Shown: positions 1 to 5,619 of the stretch, in pieces
Layout of the letters: every line of letters begins with the position of its first letter
How positions within the stretch are numbered: position 1 is the stretch's first letter
Made by a program: the position numbers and the translations under genes
Origin: Fidelibacterota bacterium UBA1134
GTDB taxonomy: Bacteria; Fidelibacterota; Marinisomatia; Marinisomatales; S15-B10
Assembly (NCBI GenBank): GCA_002311975.1
Contig: DCAL01000078.1
Location: 1,242 to 7,144 of the forward strand
Direction: 5' to 3'
Length of the DNA: 5,903 bases
The notes under the pieces: generated by a model
What the model was told of the DNA's origin: nothing
What the model saw: the letters and a program-made list of their open reading frames with translations, nothing else
Database searches by the model: none

Positions 1-388
1 ACTTTCCGTGGGGGACTTTGTGCCACTTGCCATCATCGCCCTTCTTCACGGCAACCGTGGTAAAGAGTGCTTCACACACCTCTCTTTTCTCGCCACCCCG
101 ACTCTCGGCGTTAGCGCACACCCGGATGGTAAAAGAAGTCGTCCCCGTTGCAATAAGGGTAGCTTCAAAATTCACCCAATCTCCGCTGTAGACAGGTTCT
201 GAGAATACGACCTCATCTATCGCTTTGGTTACACCGCCCGCCGCTTGCGTACCTTGTAAGAATCGAAAAGCAACTTTATTGGCGGCGATATCCATCCACG
301 AAATCATTTTTCCGCCAAAAAGGGTACCAATATTGTTCAAGTCATTCGGCATTACCAGCTGGCTGTAACGCGCTGTTATCTTATTCAT
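1..388 (-). CDS. Acyl-CoA thioesterase, hotdog fold (YciA/BACH-like), 3' end cut by window
   Basis: Predicted cytosolic enzyme that hydrolyses acyl-CoA to free fatty acid and CoA. Translating the minus strand from the ATG at 388 gives 129 codons with no stop before the window edge. The N-terminal part carries the classic family signature: MPNDLNNIGTLFGG (residues 13-26), then the central helix SWMDIAAN (30-37), followed by the strand region VVFSEPVYSGDWV (60-72) and the EALFTTVAV strand (106-114). Family members are about 130-170 aa, so only a short C-terminal piece is probably missing. The start is well fixed: TAA lies in frame four codons upstream, and AAAGGAGG (409-402) lies about 13 nt before the ATG, a strong but slightly distant Shine-Dalgarno. 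It has its own promoter and a long structured leader, so it is not co-transcribed with the HMA gene upstream, which ends in a terminator. The chain-length preference cannot be read from sequence. The family call is confident; the substrate is unknown. Confidence 0.88.
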   Translation of the reverse strand, partial: MNKITARYSQLVMPNDLNNIGTLFGGKMISWMDIAANKVAFRFLQGTQAAGGVTKAIDEVVFSEPVYSGDWVNFEATLIATGTTSFTIRVCANAESRGGEKREVCEALFTTVAVKKGDDGKWHKVPHGK

Positions 389-418
389 ACGAAGTAATTA
401 ACCTCCTTTCCCAATGAC

Positions 419-496
419 AAAAAAAGAGCCCCGTCAAAATCGCCCTCGAGAAAGTCTTATTCCTCTGAAGAGCACGCCTTGATTGCGGGACCCTTT
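419..496 (-). ncRNA. Candidate structured leader RNA / attenuator or small RNA
   Basis: The predicted transcription start of the downstream promoter (about 495-496) coincides with the first base of a long potential helix. P1 pairs AAAGGGTCCCG (496-486) with CGGGGCTCTTT (433-423): 11 pairs including two G-U, immediately followed by the rest of a run of seven U (425-419). Inside it, P2 pairs GCTCTT (473-468) with GAGGGC (447-442), and P3 pairs GAGGAA (465-460) with TTTCTC (453-448) around the loop TAAGAC. P2 and P3 stack, separated only by a CA bulge. The U-run directly after the closing stem looks like an intrinsic terminator, so the RNA could be an attenuator for the thioesterase gene or a free RNA of about 78 nt. 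I could not match it to a riboswitch class I know. The fold was done by eye and no energy was computed. Confidence 0.4.
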
Positions 497-501
497 GGCT
501 A

Positions 502-530
502 ATATTAGACTCCAAAATCAAACTTGTCAA
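502..530 (-). promoter_or_regulatory. Sigma70-type promoter for the thioesterase unit
   Basis: TTGACA (530-525, perfect -35), a 17-nt spacer, then TAATAT (507-502, 4 of 6 to the -10 consensus). The stretch just upstream (about 533-572) is rich in A and T tracts, resembling an UP element. The predicted start at about 495-496 leaves a leader of about 107 nt before the ATG at 388. Confidence 0.65.
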
Positions 531-561
531 TACTTCTTTTTCAAAATCTCTAAAATATTTT

Positions 562-596
562 TGAAACAAATAAAAAGCCGGCGGATGCCGGCTTTC
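562..596 (-). terminator. Intrinsic terminator of the HMA-domain gene
   Basis: A perfect 9-bp inverted repeat, AAAGCCGGC (595-587) with GCCGGCTTT (582-574), encloses a 4-nt loop. On the minus strand it is followed by a T-rich tract (TTTTTATTTGTTT). It lies about 28 nt after the stop codon of the HMA gene. The plus-strand flank is also T-rich, but no plus-strand gene needs it. Confidence 0.88.
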
Positions 597-622
597 TTTT
601 GATTTTACTGTCGGTCTAACGA

Positions 623-997
623 CTATATCGACTTCTTCGATTTATTCGATTTCTTTACGCTACAAGCCGCGCCGGCGGACTTGGTGATGGAACAGGACGC
701 TTTATCCGCTTTTGAATCAGCGCAGAAACCGGCTTTAATTACCACTCCCTTAATATCTTCGATGCTCACAACAGCGGGAGAAAAGACAACCTCAGCCGAT
801 CCGGACGCAAGACAGACAGTTGCTCCCTTAACACCTTCCGCTTCTATCAAAGCCGACTGAATTTTCGTCACGCAATTGTCGCAACGCATCCCGCTTACCG
901 AGATGGTAGTAGTTTCTGAAGTTTCGGGAGAGTAGCTGCCTGCAAACAAAATGACAAGGCTGACAGCTATGAGTGCGATGAATGATTTTTTCTTCAT
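623..997 (-). CDS. Exported HMA-domain metal-binding protein (MerP/CopZ-like) with Cys/Lys tail
   Basis: A 124-aa protein predicted to be secreted to the periplasm or cell surface and to bind a soft metal ion such as Cu(I) or Hg(II). Residues 1-23 form a signal peptide: MKKK, then the hydrophobic core FIALIAVSLVILFAG. Residues about 31-92 form a heavy-metal-associated (HMA) domain with the metal loop SGMRCDNC, in which C39 and C42 are the likely ligands, followed by the helix VTKIQSALIEAEGV and the strand ASGSAEVVF. Beyond the domain is an unusual low-complexity tail, residues 92-124, with spaced cysteines C92, C102 and C112 and a Ser/Lys-rich end (KKSNKSKKSI); C62 is a further cysteine. The ATG at 997 is preceded by AAGGAG with 5-nt spacing and by a strong promoter. 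No P-type ATPase, mer or cop partner lies beside it, so metal and pathway are unknown. It is monocistronic, closed by a clear terminator. The domain call is confident; a metal-delivery role is inferred. Confidence 0.87.
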   Translation of the reverse strand: MKKKSFIALIAVSLVILFAGSYSPETSETTTISVSGMRCDNCVTKIQSALIEAEGVKGATVCLASGSAEVVFSPAVVSIEDIKGVVIKAGFCADSKADKASCSITKSAGAACSVKKSNKSKKSI

Positions 998-1021
998 GAC
1001 TGCTCCTTAAGTTAATGTGTT

Positions 1022-1050
1022 AATATAATAGTCTTCGAATGAATTGTCAA
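1022..1050 (-). promoter_or_regulatory. Sigma70-type promoter for the HMA-domain gene
   Basis: TTGACA (1050-1045, perfect -35), a 17-nt spacer, then TATATT (1027-1022, 5 of 6 to the -10 consensus). The predicted start near 1015 gives a leader of only about 18 nt, which contains the AAGGAG ribosome site (1008-1003). No obvious metal-regulator operator such as a long dyad was seen overlapping it. Confidence 0.75.
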
Positions 1051-1364
1051 GCTATGGTTTGATTTTAATGCCAGCCCAGATTGTCTGCTCATGATACTGC
1101 TTCTGTCTTGTTCCTCCCCTATTCAGTGAGCGTGCCGTTGATCTGAGTGCCGTGATGATGCGGCAGTTATACTTCTCTGTTAGGCATGGAAAGATCTCAA
1201 AAAACGGTGTATAAAACCGATCTGTTAGCGATCGGAACAATGCACGTTCACGGTTGATTCCAGATCTCAGATTGGCCCGCTTATATTTTCGGCATTAACC
1301 GATCCGATAGAGAAAAAGAGAACGCAACCAAGAACCTGACTGCCGAACAGGTGAAGGTATTCAT
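1051..1364. other. Intergenic region without a supported gene
   Basis: About 314 bases between the end of the MFS gene and the promoter of the HMA gene. It contains the candidate terminator at 1213-1240. The only open frame, 1052-1240 on the minus strand (62 codons), has no recognisable domain, lacks a ribosome site and overlaps the terminator hairpin. A 7-base word, GTGCCGT, recurs at 1132 and 1147. Nothing else was found on either strand. Confidence 0.6.
1208..1235 (-). terminator. Candidate intrinsic terminator of the symporter-NamZ-barrel-MFS operon
   Basis: On the minus strand CCGATC (1235-1230) and GATCGG (1222-1217) can pair around a 7-nt loop, directly followed by TTTTATAC. The stem has only six pairs and sits about 130 nt after the MFS stop codon, so it is weaker than the terminator at 562-596. 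A second possible stem, ACCTG/CAGGT, lies nearer the stop (about 1334-1352) but has no clean T-run. Confidence 0.45.
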
Positions 1365-2699
1365 TTACAAAGCTTCCAGTGCGGCTGCCTCCTGCCTCCC
1401 CTTCTCCTCATCCACAAGATAGAAAAGGATTGCGCCGCCAATAAAGAGGATCAGGATTGAACCGATGCCCCAGCGGGAAGCCATGCGCCCGATTTCCACC
1501 AGTTGCGCTTCCGTTGGCGATGGCGGCAGCAGGATGCGCTTGGCCATAAGACCCACGATTCCCATAAGAGCCGGGCCTACGATAGAAGCAAATTTCCCCA
1601 GCATATTGTAGAATCCGTAAAACTCTCCCTCCCTTCCTTCAGGGATAAGCCGTGAATAGTACGAACGGCTCAGCGCCTGAATACCTCCTTGTACCAGTCC
1701 AATGACCACAGCCAAGATATAGAATTCGGTCCGATTTGTTATCATCACGCCCCACACCGTCACCGCGCAATAAACGGCGATAGCAAGAAAAATGGCTTTT
1801 CGGACACCCCACTTTTCTCCGAGTTTGCTGTAGAGAATAGCCGCCGGGAATCCGATGAACTGAACGAGCAGCAGCGCCAGGATAAGATCGCTGTCTTTGA
1901 AACCGAGAGAAAGACCGTAATCCACCGCCATCTTAATGATTGTGTCCACACCGTCAATGTAGAGCCAGTATGCGGCCAGAAACAGAAAGATGGTTTTAAG
2001 ATGTCTGACCTCTTTGAAGGTAGCCGCAAGCTGCCTGAACCCGTCAACGAACAAATAAACCTTGTCCGCATGCGGCCGCCGCTTTTCTTCCTCAACCCAG
2101 AAAACAGTGAAAAGCGTGAACAGTCCCCACCAGGCCGCCACTGAGAGAAAAGAGTACCTTACAGCCAGTCCTGCATCGGCAATGCCGAAAACATGCGGGA
2201 ACTGAACCATGGCTACGTTGAGAGCAAAGAGAAGACCCCCTCCTAAGTAGCCCATACCGAAACCGAGTCCGGAAACGGAGTCAATCTTGTCCTTGCCGGC
2301 CACCATGGGCAGAAGGGCGTCGTAGAAAATGTTGGCCCCGGCAAAGCCGACCGTTCCCATGGCATAGATAAAGATCGCCCATGCCCAGGCTCCTTTTTCC
2401 ACAAGGAACAGTGCCGCTGTCATCAGGACGCCCAGATAGGCAAAGAAGATGAGGAACTTCTTTTTCGCCGAACCCTTGTCAGCCGCAGCACCCAGAATCG
2501 GGGCTATGAGCGCCACAAAAAGACTGGCGAGAGAATTGCCGAATCCGAGCTGAGCAGTGCTGACGTTGACATCGGCGTCATAACTCCAGTACTGTTTGAA
2601 GAAGATGGGAAAGAAACCGGCCATGACGGTGGTAGCAAACGCGGAGTTAGCCCAATCGTATAAAGCCCAGCCCCAAACAGCTTTCTTTTCTTCAGTCAT
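1365..2699 (-). CDS. UMF1-family MFS permease (Atg22-like), 12 TM
   Basis: A 444-aa inner-membrane permease of the Major Facilitator Superfamily. It has the diagnostic features of the UMF1/Atg22-like family: the N-terminal YDWANSAFATTV (14-25) running into TM1, the loop-2 motif GAAADKGSAKKKF (70-82), GANIFYDALLP (121-131), and the C-terminal-half signature QGGIQALSRSYYSRLIP (337-353) followed by GEFYGFYNMLGK. About 12 hydrophobic segments fit the family: roughly 17-36, 52-73, 82-100, 104-123, 145-165, 183-202, 236-249, 271-290, 300-320, 326-340, 366-384 and 410-428. The central loop (203-230) is charged. Length is normal and the gene is intact. The ATG at 2699 lies 13 nt after the stop of the barrel gene with only a weak GGGA ribosome site, suggesting translational coupling. 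Substrates of bacterial UMF1 proteins are mostly unknown. Its place after a NamZ-like gene suggests, as inference only, export or import of a sugar or cell-wall fragment. Confidence 0.88.
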   Translation of the reverse strand: MTEEKKAVWGWALYDWANSAFATTVMAGFFPIFFKQYWSYDADVNVSTAQLGFGNSLASLFVALIAPILGAAADKGSAKKKFLIFFAYLGVLMTAALFLVEKGAWAWAIFIYAMGTVGFAGANIFYDALLPMVAGKDKIDSVSGLGFGMGYLGGGLLFALNVAMVQFPHVFGIADAGLAVRYSFLSVAAWWGLFTLFTVFWVEEEKRRPHADKVYLFVDGFRQLAATFKEVRHLKTIFLFLAAYWLYIDGVDTIIKMAVDYGLSLGFKDSDLILALLLVQFIGFPAAILYSKLGEKWGVRKAIFLAIAVYCAVTVWGVMITNRTEFYILAVVIGLVQGGIQALSRSYYSRLIPEGREGEFYGFYNMLGKFASIVGPALMGIVGLMAKRILLPPSPTEAQLVEIGRMASRWGIGSILILFIGGAILFYLVDEEKGRQEAAALEAL

Positions 2700-2712
2700 A
2701 GTTTCCCGCGCT

Positions 2713-4320
2713 CTACCAGAATTGGAAATACGTACTAAACGAGAGCACGAAGATAAATCTGCGCCAAGTGTGTCGCGTTATAACAGGTAAAACGGCAGAT
2801 AGTTCAAGCTCAAACGGAACGGGACCGATAGTCTTCAGCGGGTGGATGTTGTGCACTACCAGACCGAATCTTTGACTAACAAGGAAGAATCGCGTATCGT
2901 ATTTGTCGTGCAGTTCAGTGCCGCCGGCCATCCATTCGTTCCAACGGGCACTGTCTGAGTAATAGGTATCGCGCCGTTTCAGATACCACTCCTGCGCCAG
3001 CGACACCGAAAACCGGTCAGGGATCAGTTCGATGAATCCAGCGACTTGAGCCGATAAGACATCACCCCGTTTCACGCGGTAAACTTCGCCGACCTCCTTG
3101 ATCACAGAATCGTACTGGACAGTGAAGAAACCTCGCGGCGTCATTCGTGGCCAGAATTTTCCTTCCTGACTGAATAGATAATCCGTCCGCCAGTTGAAGC
3201 GCATCATACGGTTAAGGATTGTTCGGTAGAATTCGCCGAAGAGCGAAAAGCTCCATTGCGTGACGCCGTCTCCCAGCACCAGCTGATTGAACTGCGCCGG
3301 CCGGCCTGTGGTATCACCTTTTTCTGCATCGTATTGTTGGACTATCCTCGCCAGAGGCAGTATCATACCGATGCCGCCGTAGACCGAGAAAACCGACTCT
3401 CCCGCCCATACCGGTGAACCGAGGAGGAGCGCGTTAAAGCCCCATCGTATGTCGCCGAGGCCTGAGGTTCTCCGGTCAGGATGGTAGAACGTTAAGAGGG
3501 AATCGATCGTCGTCACCACTGAGTCGCTGTCGGAAATAGGACTGTACTCCGCGCCGTAGATTGCTGTGCCGTACGGATCGCTGCCGGCAGTCAGCGCCCA
3601 CAGAAGTGAGTACTTCCCGCCTTGCGTATAGAAATTTTCGTAGACCGATTCAAGCAGCTGGCGCAGACTGAAACTTACCGCGCTGTACGCATCTGACTGG
3701 AACAGCCCTTCGAATCTCACCTTGTTGGTGTCGTGATAGGCTATGAATCCTTCCAGATCGACATTCTGTGAAAAACCGGGCTGCCACCCCCACTGATTCT
3801 GCTGCTGAGCGCTCGCATAGTACGGAATATTGATGAAGAAAGTCACTTTGTCTGTCAGCCCGTATTCAATACCAATATCCACCAGCGACTCTTTGAGAGT
3901 ACGATTCGGATTGGTGATGTAACCGCCGATGAAAATGGAATCCGGACCGAAGAAGTCCTGTGAGAAGTCAGAGAGCAATTTCCCCCATGCGGCAGCCGCA
4001 GATGAGTTGTTGAATGCATCGACGATATCTTTTACCTGATCGCCGCTGGACATGGTGACGCTGCCGAGCGCTACGAGGTCGTTCTCGGAATCTCTGTTCG
4101 AGTGATCATAGTAGCGCTGAGTGTAGCTTTCCAGAGAAAAACGTTCATTATAGAGCCCCTTCTTTCCGCCCGAACTGATCCAATCGGAGTCAGAAACTCC
4201 ACCACCCAATGAAAGTCGCCATACATTCTTCGGCAGTGTAAAATGCGATTGGGACGCGGCCATTCCGGTCATGAGGAAAAAGAAGATCAGACTCCGACTG
4301 CTAACGGCTAGATGAATCAC
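2713..4320 (-). CDS. Predicted outer-membrane beta-barrel protein of unknown family
   Basis: A 535-aa exported protein. A signal peptide is visible (hydrophobic core LIFFFLMTGMA at 11-21, likely cleavage after about A22-S23). The rest has no long hydrophobic helix but many alternating amphipathic stretches rich in Tyr, Phe, Trp and Gly, and the chain ends in SFSTYFQFW, an aromatic C-terminus as expected for a BAM-inserted barrel. The stretch around 145-171, containing DIGIEYGLTDKVTFFINIPYY, resembles strand-turn-strand units of channel-like outer-membrane proteins such as the MetA-pathway phenol-degradation family; this is only a loose resemblance. The start is GTG at 4320, chosen because TGA lies in frame two codons upstream and later ATGs (codons 17 and 20) would destroy the signal peptide. 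The gene starts 3 nt after the NamZ-like stop and in the same frame, so coupling is likely. Probable role: outer-membrane pore or substrate channel for the operon. Function not established. Confidence 0.7.
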   Translation of the reverse strand: MIHLAVSSRSLIFFFLMTGMAASQSHFTLPKNVWRLSLGGGVSDSDWISSGGKKGLYNERFSLESYTQRYYDHSNRDSENDLVALGSVTMSSGDQVKDIVDAFNNSSAAAAWGKLLSDFSQDFFGPDSIFIGGYITNPNRTLKESLVDIGIEYGLTDKVTFFINIPYYASAQQQNQWGWQPGFSQNVDLEGFIAYHDTNKVRFEGLFQSDAYSAVSFSLRQLLESVYENFYTQGGKYSLLWALTAGSDPYGTAIYGAEYSPISDSDSVVTTIDSLLTFYHPDRRTSGLGDIRWGFNALLLGSPVWAGESVFSVYGGIGMILPLARIVQQYDAEKGDTTGRPAQFNQLVLGDGVTQWSFSLFGEFYRTILNRMMRFNWRTDYLFSQEGKFWPRMTPRGFFTVQYDSVIKEVGEVYRVKRGDVLSAQVAGFIELIPDRFSVSLAQEWYLKRRDTYYSDSARWNEWMAGGTELHDKYDTRFFLVSQRFGLVVHNIHPLKTIGPVPFELELSAVLPVITRHTWRRFIFVLSFSTYFQFW

Positions 4321-4323
4321 CTT

Positions 4324-5619
4324 TCAGTAAAGAAGAAAGTTCTCCCTGAACTTGCTGAATTTGATCACATCTTTGGACCACGTAGCCGGAAGTTTCATGA
4401 TATCTCTCTCTTGAGCGATAAAGATTCGCAGGTAGTCGTGACCGTACAATTTATCGATATAGTTGTCACCGATCCACCGAAACCTGCGCGGATAGTGATG
4501 ACTGATAATTGAGAGACACGCGGCTGCTGTATGGATGGGGGAAAAGCTGTCCCTGTCGGTGATGTGAAGCCGGACGCCGTGGCAATTTTCACCCCGGTAA
4601 AGAGGATTTGCGATCAATGATGAGACTGAATCCGGTGTAAAAGTAACAGCGGTGAACCGGACGCCGGGAAGCTTGTGTTTCTCCAAGGATCTGATAATCT
4701 GTTTCGAGAAAATCCATGGCGCTCCTAACTGCATATAGGCGCCGTCACTGCCGAGACCTGCCGAAATATTGGTGCCGGACAGCAGGCCCATCCCCACCAG
4801 TGAGAGGAGAGTGGAAACGTTTTCAACGCCGGGCACAAACGACATCTGCATAAAACCCGTCTCATCCAACCACATCTCACGCTTCCAGTTCCTCATTGGC
4901 ACTACGATCAGATCAACCCTCGCCGACTGTCTTATCCAACCTGTTTCATTCACCAGAATTGCGTACTCTCCCACCGTCAGCCCGTGCCGGACAGGAACGA
5001 GATGATAACCGAGAAAAGACTGATAGTGTGGATGGACCACTGGACCATCCACATTGATACCGTTAAGAGGGTTGGGCCGATCAAGTATCATTACCGGAAT
5101 GTCCAACTGAGCGGCGGCTTCCATCACTTTGGTCACGGTGGTGATGAAGCTCAAGAACCGGATGCCGGGATCCTGGATATCCACAAGGATAAAATCCACG
5201 TCTTTGAGATCCCTTCTGGTAGGCCGGAAGTCCCGTCCCCAAAGCTGCTTCACTGGCGCGCCAAACCAGGGATCTTCTCCCCCGTGCATGATTTTGACCT
5301 CCTGCGTTCCGCTGGCGAGAATCCCGAACTGAGGTGTGAAAATAATCCTGATATCGAAATCTGACCGATTCCTGGAGAGTAAGTCGAGAAGATGTTCACC
5401 CCTGCGATTAATACTCGTATGGTTGATCAGAATAGCAAGCCGCTTTCCCTTCAACGGTTCGAACCCCATTTCTTCCAGGATATCGAGCCCGCTGAACATA
5501 CCGGGAAACTGGGCCATATCTGGCACCGGCATCACTTTTGAGTACTGAAAATCTTGGGCAACACAAAAGGATGTTATTGTAGTAATGATGAAAACTAAGT
5601 ATTTTAGATAAACTATCAC
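4324..5619 (-). CDS. NamZ-like (DUF1343, GH171 superfamily) exported protein with altered active-site motifs
   Basis: Characterised NamZ proteins are exo-beta-N-acetylmuramidases that release MurNAc from peptidoglycan fragments. Here the start is GTG at 5619: it overlaps the symporter stop as GTGA and gives a 431-aa protein with a clean signal peptide (core YLVFIITTITSFCVA, cleavage near A21). An ATG at 5703 would add 28 residues inside the symporter gene and bury the signal. Family landmarks in order: GLDIL (44-48), LKGKRLAILINHTSI (56-70), VDIQDPGIRF (146-155), LDRPNPLNG (179-187) with VDGPVV, VPVRHGLTVGE (208-218), MWLDETG (249-255), GTNIS (282-286), LGAPWI (298-303), a GVRLHITDRDSF stretch, and the typical C-terminal end FRENFLLY. 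Odd features: the near-invariant SPEHG is TPQFG (95-99), the usual SPNMP region reads PGVEN (263-267), EGTN is SGTN (281-284) and GRGT is GLGS (288-291). Catalysis as in NamZ is therefore doubtful; it may bind ligand or act on another substrate. Confidence 0.85.
   Translation of the reverse strand: MIVYLKYLVFIITTITSFCVAQDFQYSKVMPVPDMAQFPGMFSGLDILEEMGFEPLKGKRLAILINHTSINRRGEHLLDLLSRNRSDFDIRIIFTPQFGILASGTQEVKIMHGGEDPWFGAPVKQLWGRDFRPTRRDLKDVDFILVDIQDPGIRFLSFITTVTKVMEAAAQLDIPVMILDRPNPLNGINVDGPVVHPHYQSFLGYHLVPVRHGLTVGEYAILVNETGWIRQSARVDLIVVPMRNWKREMWLDETGFMQMSFVPGVENVSTLLSLVGMGLLSGTNISAGLGSDGAYMQLGAPWIFSKQIIRSLEKHKLPGVRFTAVTFTPDSVSSLIANPLYRGENCHGVRLHITDRDSFSPIHTAAACLSIISHHYPRRFRWIGDNYIDKLYGHDYLRIFIAQERDIMKLPATWSKDVIKFSKFRENFLLY

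Noticed and set aside
8..202. Plus-strand open frame opposite the thioesterase gene
   Set aside because: Antisense shadow of a gene with clear hotdog-fold motifs on the minus strand; no domain of its own.
381..569. 62-codon minus-strand open frame over the thioesterase leader
   Set aside because: It begins upstream of the predicted transcription start, spans the promoter and runs over the thioesterase start in another frame; no domain.
1132..1156. Repeat of GTGCCGT with a 15-nt period in the intergenic region
   Set aside because: Only two imperfect copies of a 7-base core; too short to call a repeat element or operator.
1052..1240. 62-codon minus-strand open frame in the intergenic region
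   Set aside because: No recognisable domain, no ribosome site, and its start overlaps the candidate terminator hairpin and its end overlaps the region just upstream of the HMA promoter.
1252..1262. GGTTGATTCC resembling a tRNA T-loop
   Set aside because: No acceptor, D-arm or anticodon arm can be placed around it on either strand.
1689..2144. 151-codon plus-strand frame and overlapping 111-codon minus frame inside the MFS gene
   Set aside because: Both are out-of-frame shadows of a well-conserved UMF1 permease; compositions are unlike real proteins.
4984..5364. 126-codon plus-strand frame opposite the NamZ-like gene
   Set aside because: Shadow of the conserved DUF1343 frame; no ribosome site or domain.
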